Assembly (NCBI GenBank): GCA_019638395.1
Contig: JAHBTX010000005.1
Location: 372,001-436,000 of the forward strand
DNA length: 64,000 bases
Source: Cyclobacteriaceae bacterium
Lineage (GTDB): Bacteria; Bacteroidota; Bacteroidia; Cytophagales; Cyclobacteriaceae
Reading direction: 5' to 3'
The stretch's first letter is position 1, and each line of letters opens with the position of its first letter. Under the pieces are notes generated by a model. That model worked only from the letters and a program-made list of their open reading frames with translations. It did no database searches and was not told the origin of the DNA. The position numbers were made by a program, and so were the translations under genes. Positions 8,672 through 17,202 of the stretch are shown here, one piece after another.

Positions 8672-9766
8672 TTAACCGAGTTGTGCGCCAATCAGGTGGC
8701 CAATGCCAAACGTAACAGCTGCGGCAGCCAATCCAAACAATACCTGACGCATACCGGAGTACCACACATTTTTTCCGGTGAATAAAGTGATAGCGGCACC
8801 AATTAAAAATAAACCTACTGCACTGAGGGCCGCACTTAAGATTATAGCGTTAACACCATTGGTGAACATAAACGGGATTACCGGAATGATGGCTCCAAAA
8901 GAAAACAGAACAAATGAATAGATTGCCGCTTCAGCCGCAGAGCCTTTCATTTCTTCAGGATTAATTCCCAACTCTTCGCGCACCAATACTTCATGTGCGT
9001 GGCTTTTATCTTTCATAATGTCAGCAGCCATGGCTTGCGCCTGATCTTCCGGAATACCTTTCGCCATGTAGATCAACGCGAGTTCGCGTTTTTCACCTTC
9101 CGGATTATTTTCTAACTCCTCCATTTCAACTTCCATCTGGTTTTCGTAAAGCTCTTGCGAACTCTTTACAGAAATCCATTCACCCAGCGACATGGATAAT
9201 GCTCCGGCTAACATTCCGGCTAATCCCGTAAGGAGAACACCTTGCTCGCCAGCAGTTGCTCCGGCTACACCCATTACTAAACTAAAGTTCGAGACCAACC
9301 CATCGTTGCCACCTAACACGGCTGCACGAATGGCATTGCCACCTACAGAGCGATGACGCTTTTCAAACTTGGAAATATTTTCGCCTGCGCTTTCAGTTTG
9401 ATTTTCCAGGATAGCGCGGATCACTTTTACGTGATTGGTTTCGCCACCGGTAAGACCCATGTTAAGTTTTGCCTTGGTAGCAATGATGCCGTTGGAAATG
9501 CTGCGCTCGGTATTCAACAATGAACCCAACACATAATCATAACCAAAAATTTTACCTATTGTGTTAATGGTGTAGGCCCGCCAGGAAGGTTTCCATACAG
9601 ATTCCAGACTGATATTTTCTTTCTTGCAGAAGATTTCTGCATGACCTTTTTCAATGTCGCTCATTTGCCGGTACACGTGCGCAATGCCCGGATCAGCTTC
9701 GTGTTCGGCCAGTTTCTGGTAGAGGTAAGAAGCGTCTATCTCTGTTTGGATGCTTTTGATTGACAT
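8672..9766 (-). CDS. ferritin-like / VIT1-CCC1 iron or manganese transporter (364 aa)
   Basis: Residues about 1-130 form a ferritin-like (rubrerythrin/Dps-type) helical domain with candidate iron ligands (EIDASYLYQKLAEHEAD, MSDIEKGHAEIF). Residues about 145-364 are the VIT1/CCC1 transporter: AAVLGGNDGLVSNFSLVMG, LAGALSMSLGEWISVKSSQE, an acidic cytosolic loop rich in Glu, and two C-terminal membrane hairpins. This fusion is like MbfA, which exports iron from the cytoplasm; the ferritin domain presumably collects Fe(II) for transport. The gene stands alone, followed by 33 bases before the OmpA-type lipoprotein gene. Confidence in the family is high; the metal (Fe or Mn) is inferred. Confidence 0.85.
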   Translation of the reverse strand: MSIKSIQTEIDASYLYQKLAEHEADPGIAHVYRQMSDIEKGHAEIFCKKENISLESVWKPSWRAYTINTIGKIFGYDYVLGSLLNTERSISNGIIATKAKLNMGLTGGETNHVKVIRAILENQTESAGENISKFEKRHRSVGGNAIRAAVLGGNDGLVSNFSLVMGVAGATAGEQGVLLTGLAGMLAGALSMSLGEWISVKSSQELYENQMEVEMEELENNPEGEKRELALIYMAKGIPEDQAQAMAADIMKDKSHAHEVLVREELGINPEEMKGSAAEAAIYSFVLFSFGAIIPVIPFMFTNGVNAIILSAALSAVGLFLIGAAITLFTGKNVWYSGMRQVLFGLAAAAVTFGIGHLIGAQLG

Positions 9767-9799
9767 CAGAATGAAAATATTCAGTGTGAGCAGAGAGAC

Positions 9800-11806
9800 C
9801 TACTCATTCTTCTTCAACTCATTGTTCCGAAAGAACCGATCATCTTCGTCACTATCGTCTTTGCGAATGTAGGTTCCGATTTCGAGAATCTTAAACTCTG
9901 TTCTTCGGTTGCGTTGACGGCCAATCGGATTATCGGTACCATCGGGATTGGTGTTACGCGCAATCGGCTTCGATTCGCCATAACCTTTCGCCTCAAGCCG
10001 GGAAGCATCAATGCCTTTTCGGATAAGGTAATTTACGGTGGCTTGGGCCCTTCGTTGCGAAAGTTCTATGTTATAGGCATCGGATGCTATACTATCGGTG
10101 TGCGAACCCATTTCAATTTTAAGATCGGGGTTATCATTTAAAAGTGTTACCAGTTTATCTAACTCACGTGCAGCTTCTCTGCGAATGTCGGCCGAATCGT
10201 AGCCAAAGTAAATGTTATTTAATACAAATGTGCGGCCTCGTTCTTTCCGATCTAAAATCAGAATGGTATCTAATGTAACGTTAGTAACCAATTCCTTTAA
10301 TGTTTCGAGTGGAACAGATTTGCCGCGTGTTGTATAGGGCTGGCGCTTGGTAATAAAGCCATCGGTTTCGCCAATCAAGGTATAGTTTTCATTTTCATAC
10401 ACCCGGAATAAAAACTTACCATCGTTGCCGGTAACAAATTCCTGCATGCCTTCACCTTCCTGATCTAACAAAGTTACTTTAGTGTTGGGCAGGATTTCGC
10501 GGGTGCTATCCTTACGCAACATATACGTTACTCCGGCCAGGTAGTAATTTACAACCTTCAGATTAGGGTCTTCATTTACAAACGTGTAGATATCATCATC
10601 ACCTTTGCCACCTTCGCGGTTGGAAGTAAAGAAACCACGGTCGGGCCTGAATAGGTAAATACCAAAATCATCAGCCGGTGAGTTGACAGGTTGCCCAAGA
10701 TTTTCAATTACTGTTTTTCCATTGGCGCGGTTTACCACGAAAATGTCCAGCATGCCATAGCCGGGATGGCCATCGGAAGAAAAATAAAGTTTACCATTAT
10801 CTGCTACGTGCGGAAACAATTCTGATCCGGCTGTATTAATCTCGGGCCCAAGATTACGCACACGGCTAAATCTTCCGCGTCCATCCATTTGTGCCGAGTA
10901 CAAATCCAAGCCGCCATAACCTCCTTTGCGATTGGATGAAAAATAAAGCGTGCGGCCATCGGGTGCTAATGCAGGTGTTGATTCCCAGGCATCGGGCAGA
11001 TTAATGTTCAACGGTATGGGCTCTTCCCACGTGCCGTTACGGTAGCGCGATAAATACAAATCCACATCGGGTGTACCTTTGCGTTTACCCGTATTGCCTT
11101 TTGCAAATATCATGGTTTTACCATCGGGGGTAAACGTAATGCAGCCTTCGTTTATATTGGTTGCATTAATAAAATCGGGCAGGGGTGCAATGGTGCTAAC
11201 GTCCACATTAGCACCATTGGTGGAGGCTACATATAAATCTGTAAAAGGAGTACCGGTGGCCTCGTATATTTTTGCATTCGATCGTGAGGATGTAAAGTAA
11301 AGCTGATTATTGGAATACACGGGGGCATACTCGGTAAATGGGGTGTTAATGGCTTCCAGATTTTTAATCTTATAGTAATTTTTCTTTTGGCCCAATTTAT
11401 CGAGGTAATCGATACCGGCTAATTCTTTGCCGGCTCTGTCTTTCAGTTTTTCATCTTTTGTATTAGCTGCCAATGCTTGTAATACTTCGCGGGCTTCGGC
11501 ATACTTTGCATTTGCCTGTAGCGATTTGGCATAGTATAGTTTTACGCTATCGGGGTTAACACCTTTGCCACCAGATTTGGCATAGAATGCTTCTGCTTCT
11601 TTTATGCGGTTTGATTGGCGGTATGATTCGGCCACATAGAAATTTGCAACCCCGTTGTTGGGTTGTTTCTTAATTACACCCTTATAATAGCTGATTACCG
11701 ATTCGTACTTGCCCAGCTTAAACGCTTTAGCGGCTTTTTTCTCGGCACTGCACCCAGCCAGTAATAACCCCACCACTACAATAACTGCAACAACTTTCAA
11801 TCTCAT
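9800..11806 (-). CDS. PorE-like lipoprotein: TPR, PD40 propeller, CRD, OmpA domain (668 aa)
   Basis: I start at ATG 11806 (MRLKVVAVIVVVGLLLAGC), giving a lipobox with Cys 19; codons upstream of it lack a signal. Domains in order are TPR repeats (about 25-140), four PD40/WD40-like blades (for example PDGKTMIFAKGN, PDGRTLYFSSNRKGG, NGKLYFSSDGHPG, TSNREGGKGDDDIYTF; about 150-420), a carboxypeptidase-regulatory-like domain (about 430-520) and a peptidoglycan-binding OmpA domain (FGYDSADIRREA, IEMGSHTDSIASDAYN, LSQRRAQATVNYLI; about 545-660). This order matches PorE of the type IX secretion system, an outer-membrane lipoprotein that ties the machine to peptidoglycan. Other proteins share the layout, so T9SS function is inference. 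Confidence 0.8.
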   Translation of the reverse strand: MRLKVVAVIVVVGLLLAGCSAEKKAAKAFKLGKYESVISYYKGVIKKQPNNGVANFYVAESYRQSNRIKEAEAFYAKSGGKGVNPDSVKLYYAKSLQANAKYAEAREVLQALAANTKDEKLKDRAGKELAGIDYLDKLGQKKNYYKIKNLEAINTPFTEYAPVYSNNQLYFTSSRSNAKIYEATGTPFTDLYVASTNGANVDVSTIAPLPDFINATNINEGCITFTPDGKTMIFAKGNTGKRKGTPDVDLYLSRYRNGTWEEPIPLNINLPDAWESTPALAPDGRTLYFSSNRKGGYGGLDLYSAQMDGRGRFSRVRNLGPEINTAGSELFPHVADNGKLYFSSDGHPGYGMLDIFVVNRANGKTVIENLGQPVNSPADDFGIYLFRPDRGFFTSNREGGKGDDDIYTFVNEDPNLKVVNYYLAGVTYMLRKDSTREILPNTKVTLLDQEGEGMQEFVTGNDGKFLFRVYENENYTLIGETDGFITKRQPYTTRGKSVPLETLKELVTNVTLDTILILDRKERGRTFVLNNIYFGYDSADIRREAARELDKLVTLLNDNPDLKIEMGSHTDSIASDAYNIELSQRRAQATVNYLIRKGIDASRLEAKGYGESKPIARNTNPDGTDNPIGRQRNRRTEFKILEIGTYIRKDDSDEDDRFFRNNELKKNE

Positions 11807-11844
11807 AAGCATGCACAAGGTTCTAAAAGTACAAAAAATATGTA

Positions 11845-12345
11845 CTAATGGGTAAACGCTGGTTTTGATAAATATTTTGCCAGCCAAGTGCTTTCTGCAG
11901 GTAATTTCCAATGCTCAAGCTGGCCCTTTGTTTCCGCAAGTGTGTTGAATGTTAAGGTTTCTGCTTGTAAAATACCTTGTTGAAACTGAACCCGCAGGTG
12001 GGCCAATGGAATCAATTCAATTTTTTGGTTGATGATGAATGGTACCCTCGACCGATCCAATAAATCGATGCCGGTGGTTTCCTGAATTTTGCGCAGAACA
12101 CCCACTGAACTATCGATGGAGCAGCCGCTGGGGTTATGAAAATCTTCGTTTACAGCCAGCACTACAAACTGGTTCTCTAATATTTGAAAGGAAGACTGCA
12201 GCGGATGGCTATGTGCTACCCACTGTTCGCAGAACGCGTGCAACAATGCCGTAATTATTTCAGTTTCTTTTTCTGTAAAAGCTCGACTGCCGGTGTAAAT
12301 CCACACGCGGCTTTCATCTGGTAAATTTTCAAATGGTAAAAACAT
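11845..12345 (-). CDS. conserved Bacteroidota hypothetical protein (166 aa)
   Basis: A soluble protein starting MFLPFENLPDESRVWIYTGS, with FCEQWVAHSHPLQSSF and SGCSIDSSVGVLRKI. From memory this family is conserved in Bacteroidota and often carries the misleading label 'ABC transporter ATPase', although no Walker A or signature motif is present here. The conserved SGCSID Cys and the GxxL pattern may mark an active or binding site. It is divergent in content from its neighbours but lies between the PorE-like gene and the Fe-S operon in the same direction. Function is unknown. Confidence 0.65.
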   Translation of the reverse strand: MFLPFENLPDESRVWIYTGSRAFTEKETEIITALLHAFCEQWVAHSHPLQSSFQILENQFVVLAVNEDFHNPSGCSIDSSVGVLRKIQETTGIDLLDRSRVPFIINQKIELIPLAHLRVQFQQGILQAETLTFNTLAETKGQLEHWKLPAESTWLAKYLSKPAFTH

Positions 12346-12413
12346 AATCTGTATTCAACAAAGGCATTAGACGGCTTCAAGACTTATGCAAATAGCCGTC
12401 AGATGTTTAAAAT

Positions 12414-13196
12414 TTATAAACCCTGGGCTTCGGCAATTAGTTCGGCCAGGTCTTTCACTTTTACTTCGGCTTCTTTCTCTTTGTTTTTCACACCATCGGT
12501 CATCATGGTCATGCAAAAAGGGCAGGCAACGGCAATGGTTTTGGCTCCGGTTTCAAGGGCCTCTTCTGCGCGTTCGATGTTAATGTCTTTATTTCCTTTT
12601 TCAGGTTCTTTAAACATTTGGGCACCACCTGCTCCGCAACAAAGGCCGGTTGTGCGGCAGCGCTTCATCTCAACCAGGTCGGCATCCAATGCTTGCAATA
12701 CTTCGCGTGGGGCTTCATAGATATTATTGGCACGACCTAAATAACAGGAATCGTGATAGGTTATTTTTTTGCCTTTGAAGCTATTGGTGTCGGTTAGTTT
12801 TATTTTGCCTTCGTTAATAAGTTGTTGCAAGTAAGTTGAATGATGGATTACTTCGTACGTGCCGCCTAATTCCGGATATTCATTTTTAATGGTGTTAAAG
12901 CAATGGGGGCAAGCGGTAACAATTTTTTTAACATTATGGCCATTTAGAATTTGAATGTTATTGATAGCCTGCATCTGAAACAAAAATTCGTTACCGGCTC
13001 TACGGGCCGGATCGCCCGTGCAGGTTTCTTCATTGCCTAAAACCGCAAACTTGGTGTTGGTTGCATTCAGGATTTTTACAAAGGCTTTGGTTACGCGCTT
13101 GGCGCGATCGTCAAACGAACCGGCACAACCCACCCAAAAAACAATTTCAGGAGTTTCGCCTTTGGCAGTAAGTTCAGCAAGAGTAGGTGCAGTCAT
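12414..13196 (-). CDS. CCG-domain Fe-S oxidoreductase subunit, HdrB/LutA-like (260 aa)
   Basis: Two CCG cysteine-rich domains of the heterodisulfide-reductase B / glycolate-oxidase F type: FWVGCAGSFDDRAKR, ACPHCFNTIKNEYPE, then TYHDSCYLGRANNIYEAPRE and TTGLCCGAGGAQMF, with a last VACPFCMTMM. These bind a non-cubane [4Fe-4S] cluster and pass electrons. It is the natural partner of the membrane 4Fe-4S protein at 14185-15486; such pairs form electron-transfer complexes, often near quinone- or acyl-CoA-linked metabolism. Here the two are split by an AbiEii-like pair, and the ATG of this gene overlaps the upstream stop by four bases (ATGA). Confidence 0.85.
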   Translation of the reverse strand: MTAPTLAELTAKGETPEIVFWVGCAGSFDDRAKRVTKAFVKILNATNTKFAVLGNEETCTGDPARRAGNEFLFQMQAINNIQILNGHNVKKIVTACPHCFNTIKNEYPELGGTYEVIHHSTYLQQLINEGKIKLTDTNSFKGKKITYHDSCYLGRANNIYEAPREVLQALDADLVEMKRCRTTGLCCGAGGAQMFKEPEKGNKDINIERAEEALETGAKTIAVACPFCMTMMTDGVKNKEKEAEVKVKDLAELIAEAQGL

Positions 13197-13897
13197 TGTT
13201 TTTTTCTTTTTTGTTCAATGAGAGATTGAATTTTTTTGTAGCGAGTTTCTAATTCCGATTTCTTTTGATGCTTTAATTCCAACTCATAGGTATTAAGTGT
13301 ACTTGTCAGGCTTTTCACAAAATAGTCGAAACTGTATGGTTCAAAATATTTGATTGAATGGTCCCGTGTTATCAATTCTGATTTAAGTAACACAGCTGCT
13401 ATTGAACTGGCAGTAATATAAAAATATCGCTTTCGTAGTACCTCGAATAATTTCCCCAACTCATGTTGGGAAGCAATCATAGCAATATCAACAAAATCCT
13501 TTTCAGTTTTTCGCTCTAAAAGCGCATCGCATTTATAGGCAAATATATCAGCAGCCGAAGCAAGCCTTAATTTTTCAATCACAACAGCCTCTTCTGCAAA
13601 AGGCACCTTCCAATCCACCACATCTACCTTTATTCCATTGATTAATCCCATTAATCCGTTTTTGTTTTTACTGAGAAGTTGAAATGATGGAAAGTGGTTT
13701 GAAAGTATTTTGGGGAGGCCATCGGTTTCCTCTGCTCCACCAGCAAATAGATCTATATCAATAGATGTTCGGTGCCCAAATTGAAGTGACAATGAGGTTC
13801 CTCCAACCAAACGATAAGCAGCTAACTCGTTAATGCCCATCAATTCATTCAAGAGAGATAGCATTTCTTCTGAAACAGTTTCTTTGTAAAGTTTCAT
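13193..13897 (-). CDS. AbiEii/AbiGii-like nucleotidyltransferase toxin homologue (234 aa)
   Basis: The N-terminal core is the nucleotidyltransferase motif of AbiEii: YRLVGGTSLSLQFGHR (Gly-Gly at 32-33), then TSIDIDLFAGG with Asp 47 and Asp 49, followed by KVDVVDWKVPF. VEKLRLASAADIFAYKCDAL and KTEKDFVDIAMI are also family features. AbiEii proteins are toxins of type IV toxin-antitoxin and phage-defence systems that nucleotidylate targets such as tRNA. The small DUF6922-like protein upstream overlaps it by four bases (ATGA) and is the probable antitoxin. The C-terminus is Lys/Glu-rich and coiled. The gene sits inside an Fe-S operon, which is unusual. Confidence 0.8.
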   Translation of the reverse strand: MKLYKETVSEEMLSLLNELMGINELAAYRLVGGTSLSLQFGHRTSIDIDLFAGGAEETDGLPKILSNHFPSFQLLSKNKNGLMGLINGIKVDVVDWKVPFAEEAVVIEKLRLASAADIFAYKCDALLERKTEKDFVDIAMIASQHELGKLFEVLRKRYFYITASSIAAVLLKSELITRDHSIKYFEPYSFDYFVKSLTSTLNTYELELKHQKKSELETRYKKIQSLIEQKRKKQ

Positions 13898-14184
13898 AAG
13901 GCATGATATTGACGAGCCTGGTTACTTCGAAACTGGTCAGCAGCAAGATTTAAAAAGTTTGTGGCAAAAATCATTGCACGTTCAGGCAGATAGGCTGCAT
14001 TAACTAAAACATCGGTACAAATCTCCCTTCCATAGTAAGCCATTACCAGAGCAATATCTTCTAAGTCTCCACGCTCAAACGTGCGGACAATAATTTTTTC
14101 ATAATGCTCTACATCGTCCAGCAGACTTAAGTCGCTATCCCAAAAAAGATGTTTGGGTAATCTATTTACGATGTAGTTTTCCAT
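13894..14184 (-). CDS. DUF6922-like protein, probable antitoxin partner (96 aa)
   Basis: A small protein with RLPKHLFWDSDLSLLDDVEH, IIVRTFERGDLEDIALVMAYYG and REICTDVLVNA, matching the DUF6922 pattern 'LP..LFWD.D...LD...h...II.RvLerG...D...l..yYG'. In Bacteroidota this family is almost always found just before an AbiEii-type nucleotidyltransferase, as here. It lacks a recognisable wHTH and so differs from classical AbiEi, which binds DNA. Its ATG (14182-14184) touches the TAA of the preceding membrane Fe-S gene (14185-14187), and its end overlaps the AbiEii start. Antitoxin function is inferred from context. Confidence 0.75.
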   Translation of the reverse strand: MENYIVNRLPKHLFWDSDLSLLDDVEHYEKIIVRTFERGDLEDIALVMAYYGREICTDVLVNAAYLPERAMIFATNFLNLAADQFRSNQARQYHAL

Positions 14185-15486
14185 TTAATCTTTAGCCCAA
14201 TTAAACCTATCGACAGCGGAAAATTTCCAGGGGGCGAAACTGGTTTCCATATTCTGAAACATGCTGTTCCATTGCGCAGGCGATCCGGATTCTTCCATCG
14301 CCACATAGCGCCTTAGTTCAATTATAATTTCCAAAGGGTTAATCATAACCGGGCAAGCCTCCACGCAGGCATTGCAACTGGTGCAGGCATTTATTTCTTC
14401 TTTGGTGATGTAATCGTTCAGCAAGGTTTTGCCATCATTCAAACCATCGCCACCGGTTGCCATCGTTTTGCCAATTGTTTCCAACCGATCGCGCGTATCC
14501 ATCATAATTTTGCGAGGCGAAAGCTTTTTGCCGGTTTGATTGGCCGGGCACTCGGAAGTGCAACGCCCACACTCGGTACACGCGTAGGCAGCCATCAGGT
14601 TTGTCCACGCTAAGTCGTTCACATCTTTGGCTCCAAATCTTCCAGGCTCACCTGTTGCTGTTTCAGATGTGCCCAATCCCAACATTGATTTTACTTCGCG
14701 CGTAACCACGGGCATGTTTTTGATGTGGCCTTTGGGTTCAAGGTTTGCATAGTACGTGTTGGGGAAAGCCAGAAAGATGTGCAGGTGCTTGGAGTACGTT
14801 ACATATACTGCAAAACCTAAGATACCAATGATGTGAAACCACCACGCAAATCGTTCAATTAGGATGAGCGATGTAGTTTCAAGACTTTGAAACAATGGAA
14901 CTAAATACGAGCTGAAGAACAATGAACCAGTGGGAGCATAATGACTATCGCGGGTTTGTAACACCTGGTCGGCTGCATTCATGGTTAGAATGGCTATCAT
15001 TAAAATAATTTCCGTAATCAGAATCAGGTTGGCATCCAGGCGTGGCCATTTAGTCATTTCGGCCGACCAAAAGCGGGGTACTTTTAAAATATTTCTGCGG
15101 ATTAAAAAGAACACACATGCCAGCAATACAGCCACGGCTAAAAATTCAAACACATTCATTAATTCAGAATAAAAACTTCCCAGCCAGGGCGCAAAAACCC
15201 GATGCGTACCCAACACACCATCTACTACAAACTCCAACACCTCTAGGTTAATAACTAAAAAGCCAATATAAATGAAGAGATGCAGTACAGTCGGGATAAT
15301 TTTTTTGAACATTTTTTTTTGCCCGAATGCTACCAGCAACATGTTTTTTAGTCGCGCGCTTTTATCACCGGTAAGCGTTGTATCCTTACCCAGTTGAATA
15401 GTTTTGCGAATTAACTGAACCCGCTTGCGTATAAAATAAGCGGCAGTGGCGAGTACTAACACAAATACAATTTGCTGCACAATCAT
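14185..15486 (-). CDS. membrane 4Fe-4S dicluster electron-transfer protein (433 aa)
   Basis: Residues about 1-250 hold five or six membrane segments with His residues (LHLFIYIGF, WWFHIIGILGF, SKHLHIFLAFP) that resemble the haem b binding NarI/DsrM-type cytochrome domain. Residues about 305-385 carry two ferredoxin-like clusters: CTECGRCTSECPANQTG and CTSCNACVEACPVMINP. The protein ends NMETSFAPWKFSAVDRFNWAKD, the usual end for the family. It should draw electrons from a soluble dehydrogenase or quinol and pass them to the CCG protein at 12414-13196. The two genes, normally adjacent, are here separated by a toxin-antitoxin-like pair with no spacing. Confidence 0.85.
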   Translation of the reverse strand: MIVQQIVFVLVLATAAYFIRKRVQLIRKTIQLGKDTTLTGDKSARLKNMLLVAFGQKKMFKKIIPTVLHLFIYIGFLVINLEVLEFVVDGVLGTHRVFAPWLGSFYSELMNVFEFLAVAVLLACVFFLIRRNILKVPRFWSAEMTKWPRLDANLILITEIILMIAILTMNAADQVLQTRDSHYAPTGSLFFSSYLVPLFQSLETTSLILIERFAWWFHIIGILGFAVYVTYSKHLHIFLAFPNTYYANLEPKGHIKNMPVVTREVKSMLGLGTSETATGEPGRFGAKDVNDLAWTNLMAAYACTECGRCTSECPANQTGKKLSPRKIMMDTRDRLETIGKTMATGGDGLNDGKTLLNDYITKEEINACTSCNACVEACPVMINPLEIIIELRRYVAMEESGSPAQWNSMFQNMETSFAPWKFSAVDRFNWAKD

Positions 15487-15542
15487 ACGGTAGAATTGAT
15501 AGTGGAAAGTTAACGCACTAAGGGCGCGAAACCAATTTTAAC

Positions 15543-17036
15543 TTAATAAACAATTGCCTCGGTATTCTTGTTGTTGCGCAAAAGCAGAATGGATACGGGC
15601 TTTTCTTTCCAACCGGTTACGATGTTTGCCGGAACACCATTGTTAAAATTTAAGGCACCCAGCAGAATGTCTTCATCCTGATCAGTATCAATATCCACTG
15701 TTTCCATTATTAACCACCTGCCTTGCTTAGCAAGTGGGGTGGTGTGAGGCACTAATTCGCCTTGCTGGTTTTCGAAGTAGATAAAACTTTGTTCGGGTGC
15801 GCGCTTAAAATCCGGAAAGAATGCAATTGCCGCTATGTCCACATCACCATCGGCATCAAAATCGCGGGCAACCGCCCACGAACAACCGGGCATATAATGA
15901 AACCAGCTTTCGGTGAATTGATTTTTGCCATCATTCAAGAAAATACGTACACCGTGGTAAGGTTTTAAGATGATGGAGTAATCGGCATTATCGCCATTCG
16001 TATAAAGAATATCAAAGTGGCCATCATGATTAAAGTCTATGATGTCGAAATAGCTTGAACCATAGACGGATTGGAATCGCAGCAGCGTAGTAATCTTAAA
16101 CCTGAAGTTACCCCCATTGGTGAATAAACTTATTTGTTCATCGCCTTGTGTAAGTTGTGCCAGCACATCGGGCAACCCATCGTTATTAAAATCGCGCACA
16201 ATTACCTTGCGGGCTCCCGGCAAGGGGCTTAAAACATGCCGCACAAATTTTTGATTGCCCATGTTTTCAAGAATCAATAAGTTGCCACCGTAGTTACCAA
16301 AATTGCATACCACATAGTCGGTAAGGTTATCTAAGTTAAAATCGGCAGCAGCAACAAACACCGGGCGTTTCAGCGAGTCGATAAGCGGTTGTGGTTTCCC
16401 ATTTACGAGTTTAAGTAACGCCCCGGCTGGTTGATCGTTCGGATCCATTAATCCCATTGCGGCAACTACAGGTTCAGGCAACAGCGTAATAGAAGAAGCC
16501 GGACTACCAAGTTGAGTCGAGTCGATTGCTTCAAACAAATAATTCCATTGATGTAACCAATTGGATCGGTTGCTGGTGAAGATTCTATTGTTCGCAGTAT
16601 CAACTTGCAGTAACGACAGTAATGGAAAACGGTTAGAGGCGGGGAGCGTAATGGCTTCAACCTTAAATTGTGTTAATGCTTTAGTGGGTGCAGGAGCTGC
16701 CACTAAAATTGTGTCGGGAGCTTCGCGTTCGAAGTAACGCACAATGGCCTCCCAATCTTGCTGGCTAATCATGGGGCTATTGGGCAAGGTTGCCGAAACA
16801 AACGGATAATCGTTTTGTGGCATGTTGAATAGCTGCGAAAGATCTACCCCCATGCGAAAAGCCATTTCGGGTAGCACTTTTTGGGTCCATGTTTTTTTGT
16901 CCAGCAGGGCGGGTTCTGGAAACTGGTGGCACGAACTGCAATACGTGCGGGCAAGTCGTTCTTCACGTTGGGCCTCATTACGGCAACCCACCAACAAGGC
17001 GCCAAGCAGAGTAATAATCAGGAGTTGTTTTTGCAT
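15543..17036 (-). CDS. lipoprotein with cytochrome c motif and FG-GAP/VCBS propeller (497 aa)
   Basis: A lipoprotein signal (MQKQLLIITLLGALLVGC, lipid Cys 18) is followed at once by a haem c site CSSCH (Cys 33, Cys 36, His 37), with a likely Met axial ligand downstream. Residues about 180-480 form an FG-GAP/VCBS propeller with calcium-type repeats: VRDFNNDGLPDVLAQL, IDFNHDGHFDILYTNG, ARDFDADGDVDIAAIAF and DIDTDQDEDILLGAL. The combination of a small c-type haem with a propeller is seen in Bacteroidota proteins of unknown substrate. It lies 56 bases upstream of the membrane Fe-S operon in the same direction, which hints at a shared redox role, but this is not shown. Confidence 0.75.
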   Translation of the reverse strand: MQKQLLIITLLGALLVGCRNEAQREERLARTYCSSCHQFPEPALLDKKTWTQKVLPEMAFRMGVDLSQLFNMPQNDYPFVSATLPNSPMISQQDWEAIVRYFEREAPDTILVAAPAPTKALTQFKVEAITLPASNRFPLLSLLQVDTANNRIFTSNRSNWLHQWNYLFEAIDSTQLGSPASSITLLPEPVVAAMGLMDPNDQPAGALLKLVNGKPQPLIDSLKRPVFVAAADFNLDNLTDYVVCNFGNYGGNLLILENMGNQKFVRHVLSPLPGARKVIVRDFNNDGLPDVLAQLTQGDEQISLFTNGGNFRFKITTLLRFQSVYGSSYFDIIDFNHDGHFDILYTNGDNADYSIILKPYHGVRIFLNDGKNQFTESWFHYMPGCSWAVARDFDADGDVDIAAIAFFPDFKRAPEQSFIYFENQQGELVPHTTPLAKQGRWLIMETVDIDTDQDEDILLGALNFNNGVPANIVTGWKEKPVSILLLRNNKNTEAIVY

Positions 17037-17073
17037 GAAACTTCAATATTAAGGCAAAAAAGCAATTGGTTAT

Positions 17074-17103
17074 TTGCGGCAAAGGCAAAATTGAATACTT
17101 TTG
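17074..17103 (+). promoter_or_regulatory. promoter of tRNA-Phe (TTG-N19-TACTTTTG)
   Basis: TTG at 17074-17076 and TACTTTTG at 17096-17103, with a 19-base spacer, match the Bacteroidota -33/-7 consensus. Transcription would start near 17109, about 94 bases before the mature tRNA, so the precursor includes the tRNA-like fragment and the palindrome. Confidence 0.7.
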
Positions 17104-17138
17104 TGGCCCCTAAAAGTAGTTTAGGTGGTTTTTACAAA

Positions 17139-17151
17139 GTGACGTAGCTCA
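17139..17151 (+). repeat. 13-base copy of the tRNA-Phe 5' end
   Basis: GTGACGTAGCTCA is identical to tRNA nucleotides 2-14 (17204-17216). It stands 65 bases upstream in the tRNA leader and is followed by the palindrome at 17162-17177. Confidence 0.75.
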
Positions 17152-17161
17152 TCCCGATAAT

Positions 17162-17177
17162 CCCGATAGCTATCGGG
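17162..17177. repeat. perfect 16-bp palindrome CCCGATAGCTATCGGG
   Basis: The palindrome is fully symmetric and lies in the leader of the tRNA-Phe precursor. The same GATAGCTATC core occurs in palindromes at 2514-2531 and, with one change, at 41641-41670. Confidence 0.7.
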
Positions 17178-17202
17178 AGGGAGGTAGTACAAGTCTAAAA
17201 AC

